Shown here one piece after another: positions 26,252-48,600 of a stretch of 64,000 bases of DNA (position 1 is the stretch's first letter; every line of letters begins with the position of its first letter). The DNA lies in assembly GCA_033439265.1 (NCBI GenBank), contig JAVTVX010000024.1, positions 3,348,001-3,412,000 on the forward strand, in the 5' to 3' direction. Origin of the DNA: Dillenia suffruticosa. Its lineage: Eukaryota; Streptophyta; Magnoliopsida; Dilleniales; Dilleniaceae. Both the position numbers and the translations under genes were made by a program. The notes below the pieces were generated by a model that was not told the origin of the DNA, made no database searches, and saw nothing but the letters and a program-made list of their open reading frames with translations.

Positions 26252-27198
26252 GAAGGGTTTCTACCCGGGAAAAAAAAAAAGCATTGATGAAGGTCTTTGG
26301 CCCAAATCATCCGTCGTAGGGACTTGATAAACTTGTAGCAATCCGGCCCTTCTTTTAGGCCTGTAGATTGTAACCGCTAGGACAACTTCAAAAGTTGTGA
26401 CAGCTTTAACTACTTCACCAGCAAAAGACGGTAGGTTGAGTCCAACAGAATACAGTTAGGATGGTTGTGTTAGTTGTATAACAGAATTTAGAATGATTTT
26501 ACATATATGGTTGTAATGTTCAGACAAGGAATATACTGACGAGTTAACCATTTGCGTCTTTCCTTCTCTCTCTCTCTCTCTCTCTCCCTCCCCCCTTCCT
26601 CCTACCGTCCGCAACTCTACTTGCTTCTTCTTACTTCCCACTTCATTATTCTCTGAAATCTCCCAACCATTCTATCATCATCGAATAGTCGCTCTTCATT
26701 TTCATTGAACATTCACACCTCTGCCATACTAGACTATCATCCCCAAAGCTCTGACAACTCGGATCTTCTCTTCACTAAACTAGACTGTGACATAGATTGG
26801 CTTAAAAACTGCGGCCAATAACAATTGGGGCACGCCCAAAAGATGACAATTTGATTTCTTTTAAAGTCTAGTGGGACTTCTTTTGTGTAAGAACTAGAAA
26901 GTATACAAACTTGCAGTGCAAGCAAGCACAATGCAAATTGGATCTTCACCCCCCCCCATAAAAAAACAACAATGCAAATTGTATCCATGAAATTGTTCTC
27001 TTGAAATATCTTTCTGGAAACTCGTGGCAAGTTCTCTATCGAGTAACCATTTACATGCTTAGACACCAGAACATTTTTTTTTTTAAGCCAACTGACCGTT
27101 TGGCAGTACTGCACGGATTGGTATATAAAATCCGGGTAATATCAAACGTCCCCATCCACATCCAAATGAAGGGTCACATACCAGGCCCGCCTAATACG

Positions 27199-27310
27199 TA
27201 AAGGTATTAGATTTTAGTTAATTTTCGAATTCAAAACTTAAGAATAGAAAACAAAACTTATAAATTGAAACCAATAACATTTGAATTAAATTAATCAAAA
27301 TATGATTAAC
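27199..27310 (+). mobile_element. SINE-like fragment, family 1
   Basis: The stretch has the family-1 head (AAGGTATTAGATTTTAGTTAA), a B-box-like TTCGAATTCAAAAC segment, and the body piece TTGAATTAAATTAATCA. The tail is not clear and no duplication is visible. Confidence 0.35.
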
Positions 27311-28112
27311 CATACCCCGAAATGAAGGGCCAGACTAAACAACTGCTGTTCGCAATGAAGGATCTGATCTCATCTCCCCACGATTGGGGGGGGACGGGGG
27401 GAGGGGAGAGAGAGATGCTATGAAAAAATGGTCAAATTTCCTCCATCAATCGAAAAGAGTGATGCTAATTATGAAAATAATAATAATAATAAGTCACGAA
27501 GCTTTATATTTGCGGAAGATGCAGATGACCAAGGAACAAAACATTTACAAACTACAAATAAGGGAAAACAACCGAACAAACATTTTATCCACTTGTGAAT
27601 TCTTTCTTGATCCCTAAGACTTCAAAACCACTATTAGTTCAATGCTAAATGACATTGTACGAACAAAAAATATGCCACCTAATGCAGGCGTCAACGGTTG
27701 AATATACGGTATAGTATTTAAGAACAATGAAAAAGTTTTACATGAATTTAAAGGTAAAAGAATAACACCTATTCTTTTTAAGAATAAAAGATTAAAAGAG
27801 AACTACATAAATGGAATGAACATATTTCTCAGGTTTCAATCACAAATTACCCTCTCTATTTACACATTTATGGCTCAGAATGACCACAAACACAGAAACT
27901 ATGCTACCCTCTCTATCGAGCCATGCTTCCTTTTCCCCAATTCTTTATTTCACCGGTAAGATTGAAATATGATGCACTGCACAAGTATATGGCTTCACCA
28001 AAGCTTCTTTGCTTCAGTCACGTCAATGAGTTATCCATCCACACCACCCCTTATCTACTCCATCAAGGCCACTGAAAGGGACAAACCACCAAAGCTATCA
28101 GACATTGACCCA

Positions 28113-28115
<3 letters not shown>

Positions 28116-28145
<30 letters not shown>
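28116..28145. repeat. (GA)15 microsatellite downstream of the SIN3-like stop codon
   Basis: Thirty bases of perfect GA repeat start 37 bases beyond the stop codon of the minus-strand SIN3-like gene. On the sense strand it is a CT tract, probably in the 3' UTR. Confidence 0.9.
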
Positions 28146-28149
<4 letters not shown>

Positions 28150-28181
28150 CGTTATTTATGTCTGTGTTGCAGTAAGGCACA

Positions 28182-38518
<10,337 letters not shown>

Positions 38519-38544
38519 CTCTCCCTTCGTTTCTCTATCTCTCT

Positions 38545-38556
38545 TCAACAAATCAT
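38545..38556 (-). promoter_or_regulatory. Short upstream ORF in the SIN3-like leader
   Basis: An ATG followed by two codons and TGA (Met-Ile-Cys-stop) ends 26 bases before the main ATG at 38518. A good 3' splice site (ACTTCAG) lies just before it, so it would begin the last leader exon if there is a leader intron. Whether it affects translation is unknown. Confidence 0.4.
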
Positions 38557-39012
38557 GCTCTGAAGTCAGATTAAAACGGAGAATCAGATAAAAACCACTC
38601 GTGCGTTTCAAGATTCTGACGGAAGCAGATCTAATCCAATGGCTGAGAAAAACAAAATTCTAACCGATTCAAAAAAACAAAATTCCCCGCAAAAAGCACA
38701 AAAACAAGTGAAAAAAAAAGTCAGTCACATCAAAACCAAAAGGAATCATAAACAATCACAGAGAAAGAGAGAGATAAAGAGAGATTACAGAGAATGAGGG
38801 GGAGAGAGAGATAAAGATCGTCACTCTTTCCGAACAAGAAGAAGAAGAATGATTCTCTGATGATCAGAAAGCTTCAAAAAAAAGGAACAGAGTAACCTAA
38901 GAAAGATAGTTTCGATTTTCAGAGATAGGGAGAGAGAGATTAGGTTTTATGTTGTGTATGTGTTTTAAAGCAGCGTCGAAGGGAGGGAATATATAATGAT
39001 AAATTAAAATTC

Positions 39013-39014
<2 letters not shown>

Positions 39015-39048
<34 letters not shown>
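39015..39048 (-). promoter_or_regulatory. GA-repeat (GAGA-type) element upstream of the SIN3-like gene
   Basis: On the sense (minus) strand this is about 34 bp of GA repeat roughly 500 bp before the start codon, with more GA-rich stretches at 38761-38813, 38929-38939 and 39063-39080. Long GA repeats are known binding sites for plant BBR/BPC proteins. The transcription start is not fixed, so it may be promoter or leader. Confidence 0.5.
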
Positions 39049-39051
<3 letters not shown>

Positions 39052-39519
39052 TCACACAATGGAGAGAGAGAGAGGGAGAGTTTATATTTAAGATACAAAT
39101 AAGGGGTGAAGATATAAAACACTACAGAAAGAAGAGAGACAGAAATAGGGTGTGGAGAGGAGGGGGAGTAAACTTGACGTTGAATCACCGAAAGATTACC
39201 GGCTATTCCCGGTGGATTATGCTAGGATTTTTTTTTTTTTTTTTTTCCTTAAAGTGTTTTTGGTAACGACAGGGTAAGAAGTCCACGGATTTCAAATTAG
39301 GTTTTCGGAGTTTGGTTTTAGGTTTAAGGTTGTTTGGCTGTCGAATGAATGAGCCCCAGCTCAAGGCAGAGTGGATTGAAATAAAGGTGCTACTGCTACC
39401 ATTTAGGGCTTTTGTTAAATGACATGAGATCTTTAGCCCTAAATGATTTTTGTGTTGGGCTCTTCTCTCCGTGTCCAAATCACTAACATTTTAGGGATGT
39501 TTTCTAGTTCACGTTAATA

Positions 39520-39670
39520 TGTCCTTAAGGGGGACAGTATAATGGTCAAAATCCTTCTTTCCTGACCTGAAAATCTCATATTCGAATCTCTGTACAAAAA
39601 TAAAAACAAACTAATATAGGCCATAACTAGATTTGATTAGCCGCAATTTTTTCATCTTTTTTTTGTTTCC
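39520..39670 (+). mobile_element. SINE-like copy, family 1
   Basis: It shows a tRNA-like head (GGACAGTATAATGGTC), a B-box-like segment CTCATATTCGAATCTCTG (about 39587-39604), and a body ending GATTTGATTAGCCGCAA. The tail is T-rich here, so the 3' end is uncertain. Confidence 0.45.
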
Positions 39671-40424
39671 GGTCACTAATATCTGATTTACTCGATAAAT
39701 CATTTTCAAACACTAAAAAATTCATTTGGAGTTTGATCTCTCGGTGCTCACTTTTCTATTTCTAAAACTCAAACTCAGAGTTAAGCTGCAGAATTACAAT
39801 GTGAACATAATAATATTCTTATATCTCACATAACAAAATTTTATTATTAATAATAATAAATTTTCCTTCTAATACTAGAAATACTCACTACTCTTTACAT
39901 GATTTTATAATCAATGTATTTGGATGCTTAATTGTCTCTTTTTTGGCTTGCTTGACAAAACGGTGGATTGAAAATATTGAGAGCTATGACTACAATAACT
40001 TGATGGGTCAATAATTAAATGAATCAAATCCTATATAACAATTTATATTAGTGAAAAATTAAAATTTCTAAAATTTGAATTATTTTAAATTTGTTAAAAT
40101 ATCTTTCAAATGAAATAAATGTATTGTAAAATATAATCACTTCAAATATAACCATCCACTCATTTATCATCTTTGTTATTATACAAATACCAAGATAACT
40201 TCTCCCTTTAGAATTCAAATATAATCATTTGGCTCCACTCACTCCTACCTGTTAAGTGAGTCTATCATTATAACATCAAAGAGGTCCCGGTAATTCAACA
40301 CTCGTGTGAGATCTGTGGTTCATAACTATTAGTGAATCGTGCCGAGTCGAAATCTTGAAAATGAAAAGATATTTGCTCGGTTGCCTAGGGTAATTACCTT
40401 GATGGTAATAAATAATTTTGTTAC

Positions 40425-40580
40425 ACCAAATTTTAATGGGTATGATAGGACACTGGACTCCTATAATCATAGATTTCATATTTAAGTCATAAGAAATGAG
40501 ATTTAGAAGAACAGATCTATTAATAAATTTTATAATATTTAGATTGAATTAATCAGATAAAATTGGTGGAAAAAAAATTT
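40425..40580 (+). mobile_element. SINE-like copy, family 1
   Basis: The head (GGGTATGATAGGACACTGGA), a degraded B-box-like segment, the body with TTGAATTAATCAG and a short A run follow the family-1 order. It is strongly drifted and no clear target-site duplication is visible. Confidence 0.4.
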
Positions 40581-41356
40581 TGTTTCATTAGACACGTGAA
40601 AAACCCTAGTAAGTAATCATGAGGTCCTCTCTGATAAGTCCAAAAGGAGCCGGTTGTCCTGCCGAACTCGATTCACACCGGCAAAGCTATTAACTTACTG
40701 GCTTCAATGTTAAGGAAACGAAGAAAAAAGGTTAAAAGACTGGTTAGGTCATGGACGGCAAAATGCAAATTGTCAATTGGAGTTGGGTAGCCCAACCTGT
40801 GTGGATCAACCTAAACCTAGAATCAGTTGGACCATTGTTGAGAAGATGATTCCCTCAAAAGCCCACAACCCAAAGCACCATTATCACTTGGGCCTACAAG
40901 TTGTGGCCCAATGCAAGGTTTCGACCAATGCAAGGTTTCGAGACTTCGGTTTCGGAATGAGCAGGCCGTGAGAGTTAGAATGTTGGAAATGCATCGGGAT
41001 GTGACGTTTAAACTTACGACCATCCTTTCTATTTTAGATGGATTCTTTTTTTTTTTTTTTTTTTATTGTACATGAATTTAAACTTAAAATCATTAGATTA
41101 GGGAAAAATGTTTGTATCATTAAACTGTCCCTTGAGAACTAGGTTTCTTTTTTATTGAATTTTTATGAGTTTCTATCTTAAACGTCTCCTTGAGTTGGAT
41201 ATGGGGCCCAAATTGGGGGAAGGTGAGGACTAATGCAAACAATGTTAGTAACAAATCATCCCAAGAGAATAATTCAGTAATTCTAATCTTAGAATTCAAA
41301 ATTCAAATCTCATGTGAAAAAAAAAATACCAGTGACGAATCCTATGGTATGGTGAG

Positions 41357-41457
41357 AGCCAATGCCTAAATATGTCCTATGATACTTAGACCAGATTAAT
41401 TGGATAAAATTTAAATATTGACGGATATTGATCGGTGAAAATCGAAAAAAAAAAAAG
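41357..41457 (+). mobile_element. 5'-truncated SINE insertion with a 20-bp target-site duplication
   Basis: A 101-bp insert ending in a run of A is flanked by an identical 20-base direct repeat, gaatcctatggtatggtgag (41337-41356 and 41458-41477). The insert matches the 3' part of family 1 (CCAGATTAATTGGAT, then GACGGATATTGATCGGTGA before the tail). Direct repeats plus an A tail are the signature of LINE-driven retroposition; the missing tRNA-like head indicates 5' truncation. The perfect duplication suggests a recent event. Confidence 0.78.
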
Positions 41458-41494
41458 GAATCCTATGGTATGGTGAGCTCATTTGGCCGATCAA

Positions 41495-41583
41495 TTTTTT
41501 TTTTATACATAAAGAGATTCGAACTCAAAATCTTTACAACAAAGAGGGAAACAGTATCAATTGAACTATAAGTCATCGTCACC
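41495..41583 (-). mobile_element. Short tRNA-related SINE, family 3
   Basis: Read on the minus strand it has an A-box-like region (TATAGTTCAATTGATA), a B-box-like GAGTTCGAATCTC and an A tail, in about 89 bp. The layout matches the copy at 63053-63144. It lies only 17 bp from the truncated family-1 insertion. Confidence 0.5.
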
Positions 41584-42773
41584 GAAAAACTTTAACTTAA
41601 CTTGCATAGTTTCCGTGTTGAGTTTGGGCCTCTCAATGTACCCAAAAGAGATTAAAAAAAAAAAGGTCCATTTGGGAGAGGCAACTACTCTTGAGAGATG
41701 GGGAAGAGGGGTGACAATTTAGCATAGGCAAAAAATCATATTTGTCTATAGACCTCGTTGATCAATCATAGTTAACATGTATGGTGATCTTTCGGGTGTG
41801 ACATTTACAAATTTATGGGATATAGATAATCACCCGGATTTCAGTCTATAATCTGTGAAAATTACTACATGAAAATTTGTTTTGACTACGGCTCTGGTGA
41901 GTAAGTTCTGTAGAGGAGTATATTTTTACTCAAAAACCCGCTGTTACCCTCAATGAGGTTTTTCTCCTTGGATTACAAATTGTTTTTACCATTTTAAGAA
42001 AAAGATAAAGAAAAAGAAAAAGAAAAAGTGATCCTTCTCGGCTTTTGAATGAAATGATGGATTTCTATTTTCATTTATCACTGGGAGGTTAGGATGCGGA
42101 GGCATTCTTGGGAATAATGGAACAGACCCATTGTCATCCCTCTTGTCTGGTGCTTCACCATTCTGAGAGGATTGATCCTCCAAGAGGCCAGTACAGAAGC
42201 TATGGTGCACACTAACCTATTGGGCCAGTTATGTGGTTTCATCGATTCCTGAGTTTCTGAAATCGTTGGAATCGCCCACATTTGTTTTTCTTGATCACAT
42301 ATATTTAAAATATGATTAATTTGATTTAAATAATTTTTAAAATTTTAATTTAAAATTTTAATTAAAAAAATTTAATATTTTATCATTAACCTCGACGGTG
42401 ATAGTATGCCTACGTTAGCTTTTCTTGAGTCATTTTTTTTGGGGTGTCACCTCTTTTAAGTCATTTCATTATTTGTAGCCTTCACTTTATTTAGTTATAA
42501 TAATGAAAAAAATATTTATATATGAGCCTCAAAATCTTTTCACATTTCATAAACCTCTGAATCAACACAAACAATTTTATTATTTTGTGCTAGTAAGATA
42601 TAATTCAATTAGCATCGTCTCTCTTTTTAATAAAAATCTTGAATTTAAATCTTCATATGCACTAACAAAAATTATTTTATAAGTGATTAGATTCAAAACA
42701 AAAATGATGTCTTTTTTCTTATTTCATATGTCCATATCATCATGGTTTGAAAGGAAGTGGACTCACTGTCTTT

Positions 42774-42962
42774 TTTTTGGTCTTATATCCGATTAGTTTA
42801 CTCTAATTAATTCGATTTGTGACTTGCAGCGATTTGTTTAGGCGTTACACTACTAACATAGTATGTTATATATCCAAATCGTGAGTTGAAGTCAGAATTT
42901 TGATTAAAAAATTTAATATCATATTCTACTAAATCAACTAACCGTTGATGTAGACTCACTGT
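42774..42962 (-). mobile_element. SINE-like copy, family 1
   Basis: On the minus strand: head GTTAGTTGATTTAGTAGAAT, the family spacer TTAAATTTTTTAATC, a body with AATCGAATTAATTAGAG and an end GGATATAAGACC followed by A residues. It aligns by eye with both units of the 44229-44640 duplication. Confidence 0.55.
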
Positions 42963-44228
42963 CACCGTCCGGAGCTTATATGCACTGAATTTCATCTCAA
43001 AACCTATGTAAATTTGAAATATAGTGTGGGGATTACAATAGTTTATACCGAAAAGAATCTAAATTTGGCTTTGAATGAACTGTATGGCTTTTGTCTTCAC
43101 TTTTGCATTGTTTGCCTCTCTGTTGAATTTGATAATGACTCTTGGCCTAAAATCTTCTAATTCAACAAAAGACCTAATTTTATAATAATCGAAGATAAGA
43201 TGAAAATTACAACCACGAAGGCTAAGGATGAAGCCAAAAACCAGACCATGATTGGTCTACCGCAAACCATGTGGAATGATCAGGGTCCAGCCTACTTTTG
43301 ATGATAAAAATTCAATGTTCAGCATCATCATATGATATTTAACATCATTTATTTCTTTACATAAATTCACGTGACAGATCCTAGCCTGCTTTTGGAAACC
43401 CAACTGTTGCATTTTGCCCCATCCGATCCGATCCGATCCGAACCTATCCTATTCCTCCCCCATTATCCATATAGACACATCTTTTTTTATCGTATCATTT
43501 TTCAAATTTTAAATTAAAAATTTAATTAAAAGAATTAATATTTTATTTTACTAGATCAACCGTTTATTAGTATACATGAAACAGACGTAAAATGCTCATA
43601 TAATACCTTACAATACGATGCCAAGTAGATAATGAAGGTGCAAAAAGAAGTAGATAAAGCAGGTAATCTAACTTTGTAGGCAAAAAACCTAAAGAGCCCA
43701 TTGTCATGTTTGAGCAATGTGCTGGAATTTATTTTTAATCATCTTGGCCTTTGCTTCAATTAAAAATTAGAATACCATCCAAAGACTTAGTCATATAATG
43801 GGAAATATCCTAATGCGGAAATTTAGATTTTTTTTATTGTTATCTATAAATTTATTAACAAAATATTCATTGAATTTGTAATTTTTCTGTATTTATGAGT
43901 AAATTTTAAAATTATTATGTATATTTAATAAATTTATGATATATATATATATATATATGTATAAATAACTCTGAATTCGAGACAAACTATGTTGAATCTA
44001 TTTGCAAAGATATATACATATATATGTGGAGACCTGTCATCATTAAATATTAAATATTTTGCCTTTTAAATGATTAAAAAGATTAGTGGTTGCCACATTT
44101 TAAGTCCGAGGACAAGCCAACATTTTATCAACAACATTATTATTAAGTTAATTTAGAAACAACAGAATATTTGTATTTTCTTCTCACCACGTAGAAGAAA
44201 ACAATTCTATAAACAGATTGTAGAGAGA

Positions 44229-44640
44229 GATCAATGTCAGTTGGTTTAGTGGGATATGATGTTAAATTTTTTAATCAAGATTTTGAGCTCAATTTATAAT
44301 TTGGGTATAGACAGATTATGTCGGGAGGGTAGTCCCCTAATGGGTTATTATATATTTCAAACTAAATTAATCAAAATATAAATCTGGATATCGGTTGATA
44401 TAATATGAAGAGAAAAAGAGAAAGAAAGTGAGTGAGATCAATGTCAATTGGTTTAGTTAAATAAAATATTAGATTTTTTAATCAAGATTTTGAACTTAAG
44501 TTACAATTTGGGTATGAAATAAATTATATCGGGAAAGTCATCCTCTAATGGGTTATTATATATTTCAAACTAAATTAATCAGAGTATAAATTTGGATATC
44601 TATTAATATAGTATAAAAAGAGAGCGAATGGTGAGCGAGC
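44229..44640 (+). repeat. 206-bp tandem duplication of a SINE-like unit
   Basis: Two direct units, about 44229-44434 and 44435-44640, share GAGATCAATGTCA at their starts, TTTTTTAATCAAGATTTTGA inside, and an identical TAATGGGTTATTATATATTT block. They differ at scattered sites. Each unit has the family-1 head and body, so this is a tandem duplication of a SINE copy or a dimeric insertion. Confidence 0.8.
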
Positions 44641-44743
44641 GAGTGATAGTAGGCGGGGAAAAAAGGGAGTCTCGAAAGGAAAACCCCAGAGAGAAACCCC
44701 AGAGGAGAATTGATGATGCGAAGCTATGACTTAAAAGGCTTCC

Positions 44744-44860
44744 ATGTACTCGACAGGTATTGTTGTGGAAGGCGATCTTAAGGGTTGCGCTTATGGTTCC
44801 TCAACCTCTTCCACCTTAGAATTTGGATCCATTGCGACTCAGACCAACTACAATGAATAA
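44744..44860 (+). other. Isolated 38-codon ORF of unknown nature
   Basis: An ATG opens 38 codons plus TAA with balanced amino-acid composition (it starts MYSTGIVVEGDLKG), unlike the AT-driven frames around it. The surrounding 44640-44860 is also less AT-rich. I do not recognise it; it may be a fragment of a host gene or chance. No promoter or neighbouring exon is evident. Confidence 0.15.
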
Positions 44861-47384
44861 TGACAATAAGCACCTCTACATTTATGGAGTTTTGAAGACA
44901 TTAATACCAAATTAATTTATTTGAAATGAACAAAACTATAAAATTTATTAATAAATGAACTTTTATATTTGAAATAAAAAAATTTAAATTTAAAATTCAA
45001 TTAAATCCTTATGTATGGAATAATAAAAATAAAATATGAAATTCATTTGTAAATAGGGATAATTTCCTCCCTTTAGGAATAATTAAGATAAACTGGTAAT
45101 CGATGGTCAGGTTATATGGAAACGGAAATGAATACATGATACGAAAAAATGATACTTGTAAGAATACAGGAAATGAAAACAAAAACGTATACAAATGCGT
45201 AAATATAAAAAAATTGAAATTTTTATTTAAATATTAATTATTTTATAAAAATAATAAAATAGTCATATTTTATAATAAAAATCTAAAATGATTAAATATA
45301 TAATTATTAATCATAAGATAAATAATATAAAAAATAATAATAATTATAATTAAATTAATAAATAATATATTAAATATATAAAATATAAAAATTTTTATAT
45401 AAATATTAATTAATTTAGTATATTGAAATATTTTAAAAATAGAAACGAATAAAACGTTAATAGTGAGAAATTTTCATGCAACATAAATTGATAGCTAAAG
45501 TGGATGAAACTCTGCAAACTTTTATGGTTTTGTATTTTTTTATTCTAAAAAATTAGATTAAAAAATAAACTTTTATAAAAAATTTAAATTTATTTGGAGC
45601 CAAGCATTTGAATAAGAGTATCGGGATTATTTGATTTTTTGATAAAATTAATGGTAATAAATTTGCATTTAAAACAGTATCTAAGAAAATAAATTTTATA
45701 ATGACATCCAAAGAAATAAATAATAAAAAAAAAACTAGAGACTGACATTAAGGACACCGAACCACAAAATTGACAGATAATAAATAAAATAAATCTCATG
45801 CGGTACAGTATATTAATGAGAATCGCCGAAAGCATAAAAAAACAGATCATATGTTGTTGGGTTTCTTGTTCATCCATGTGAGATGATGAGAGAGCTAATA
45901 CGGAGTTCTTCAACCTAATGCCCATAGACCCTACTTGAAGTTGAAAGGGATTGGTCTGCCATTGCAATTGCAGCTAGAAGACAGGGTCCATAACATTCTT
46001 GAGGACACAGATTTTAGGCTTTGCAAAAGTAGAAATAATTCTGCCCAGAATAATTGAAGATTCCTACACCAACAATTTGTGATAAAATTTTATTGCTTGG
46101 ATTTGTCCGAGTGTTTTCATGTTTATGAGATTTTTTTTTATATGAATTATAAAAATCATAAAAATATATATATTTAAAAAAAAATATTTAAGTAATAATT
46201 TTTTACCATTCAAATATCTCAATAAATAATATATTTATGAAAATTGTTAAAGCCTTTCTATAAATTATTTCAAATCACAATTTAGGACGAACGAGATTTG
46301 TTAACTTACCAAATATTAGTAAAGTTAATCGTTTCAATAAAAAGATTTTTATATTTATCTATTATAATTAAAAGATTAAATTAGTCGATGAAGAACTTAA
46401 CATTTGGTATTCATATATAACTAACTCTGATAAAAATTTAATATCTCACGTTCACATATAATTAACTCTAATAGAATACACTCTAATAGAATACGATAAA
46501 TCATTTAAATTTTAATATGGTTCTGATATAATATTACTGATTGAATTAGCAAATACCGGTAAAAAGATTATCTTGGATGTGGTCCTAATTTATTAACAAT
46601 AAGACCCTTATTATTGATTAACATAATTCTTAAATATCAGGGACATTCGAGTGATAAAAAATTTTAATTCAATATCTGAATTTTCATGAATACGTGTATT
46701 TTTATAATTTTTGTAGGTTTTATTTTAAAAAAAACATAACTCTTAACTTTCAAGTGGATCTCGCGGGGTTTGATTCTTTTCTGTTTGTTGTTTCTCTTTT
46801 TACTTTTCTTCGCCTTGAGCAAGAAAATTATCATGAAAAAATCTCTTCTCTTCTATTTTTAATATTTCATTTTATTTTATTTCTACAATTTTTGAATTAG
46901 TATTTAAAATTTGTAATAAAAATTATAGTGTTTTTCTAAGTGTCATAAATATTCAACACTGATAACAAACATTATGCATCAAAAATCAAAGGCCCAGAGA
47001 GAAGTATAATAATTTGGCTAGGGCAAATCCAAGCATCCGTTTCCTTGAAATTTTGAAGAAAAAATTATTTTAGTAAATATATTTAAATTTTTTAAAAAAT
47101 ATTATTAAAAATCTTTAAAATTACTGTTAAAAAATTAAAAAATATTATTAAAAATTTTAAAAATTTATAACATCTATGCGATATTGTATTTTGTCTCTTT
47201 AATATAATTTTAGCCCAAGCATGAGCCATGAACCTCGGCTGGATGCATCAAACTTCGATAGCAAATGGGGCATGCAACAAATTGGAGTTTGTCAAATTTG
47301 AGAAGGCCAGCTGTCACCTGCCAGAGGGGGACAATAAAAACAGAGGATATCCCTGCGTCTTATCTTAGCTTATCCTCTCTCTCG

Positions 47385-47555
47385 GTGCTATATCAATTAA
47401 TTAATATCGAGATTCATATTTAAATCAATTTGGTTCGATGAGCCCATTTTAAAAGGTAAATCACTTAAAATAAATTTTTTATTCTTAAATTTTAAAATTA
47501 AAATTTAATTAAAAAATCTAATACCCTTATCTATTAAGTCAGCCATTGTTATCTC
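47385..47555 (-). mobile_element. SINE-like copy, family 1
   Basis: On the minus strand: head ATGGCTGACTTAATAGATAA, the TTAGATTTTTTAATTAAA spacer, and a body with CGAACCAAATTGATTTAAAT. It is old, AT-drifted and without a visible duplication. Confidence 0.4.
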
Positions 47556-48429
47556 CCTTCACATTCCCTCGTCCCGGAATCGTTGAAATCCTGGACATAG
47601 CTTTCAAGCATGTGAAATTGTCGTCTAAGGAAGAAGAAAACACATGCAAGGGTTATCCCAAGCCCATTGGATTTGTTCCCCAAGTTTTGGCCTCCCCCTC
47701 CTGCCCCCATGTGAGACCCTTACCGCTTCAAGACAGCCTTATCTGATGGACAACGCCTTTTGGTCAACCAACATACCCATTAGTATAGGTCCTCCAAAAT
47801 TTCAAAACTCAAAAACACATTCATTTCTTTTGCATTCAGTTCACCAATTATGGTCCCTTCTTATCTGGTCCATTCCCTCCTCCTGGTCCGTCCACGTCCT
47901 TACCCATGTCTGGCAGCTCAATTCAAATTGAGTCTTTGAAGAAATTATTAATTGGGACACATTTTTGTGGTATTTTTTCTATTTTTAATAAAAATAACAT
48001 ATTTTATAATTTGATTCTTATAATGACGACTACGTGAATTCATTTCACAAAATAACTTTTCTCGACAATGAATACCTTATTTCAAGTAAATATATATATT
48101 TCTTTTATATTATTATTTTTCCTTTAAATTTCACATACAACCACAGTTAAGTTGTCATGGACCGCACGTGAGTTTCTATCTCCAAAAGAATCTCATATGA
48201 GTACCTTTTTTTTATTAATTAGTATCATTAATTATTATTATTTTATTAAAAATGCAGTTTTCCAGGACTTGCTGTTTCATTTTCTGAATCTTGCACGTAC
48301 CATTAAGATACGTGCTTTTCATCATGTAGTTTAGGTTTTTACATTTTTGATTGCTCCGTAGTGCACCCAGAGAGATTCTCTCTTTTAACAAGCAATCTTG
48401 GTTTGCTTCCTTCTTAAGTCACAATTCTT

Positions 48430-48600
48430 GTTAAAGTGGATTAGTTGTTTAATATCTAAATTTTATTTAATTAATTCAATTTAAATATTGTGAAATTCTT
48501 TACGGAGGAATTAACTCTCTCAAATTTTATTTCTTTATTTTCATGATTCGAATTTAAAATTTATAATTAAGAATATATAACGTCCTATCATTAAATTCAT
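48430..48600 (-). mobile_element. SINE-like copy, family 1
   Basis: On the minus strand: head TTTAATGATAGGACGTTATA, a B-box-like AAATTCGAATCATG, and GAGAGAGTTAATTCCTCC as in the 58777 copy, then TTTAAATTGAATTAATTAA. No clear tail remains. Confidence 0.45.

Larger units (their letters stand above)
25440..28181. other. Convergent spacer between helicase and SIN3-like genes
   Basis: Both flanking genes end into this interval, so it holds their 3' UTRs; no definite poly(A) sites can be marked. It contains a SINE insertion (26063-26251), another family-1 fragment (27199-27310), a CT run near 26562-26586 and a G-rich run near 27387-27410. No further gene is recognised. Confidence 0.55.

Noticed and set aside
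45590-45967. 125-codon minus-strand frame as a gene
   Set aside because: The first third has a plausible composition, but the rest is AT-driven hydrophobic sequence. No family match, splice partner or promoter was seen.
46370-46560. Repeated CTAATAGAATAC-like words as a possible array
   Set aside because: Only a couple of short irregular repeats, without spacer regularity, in very AT-rich sequence.
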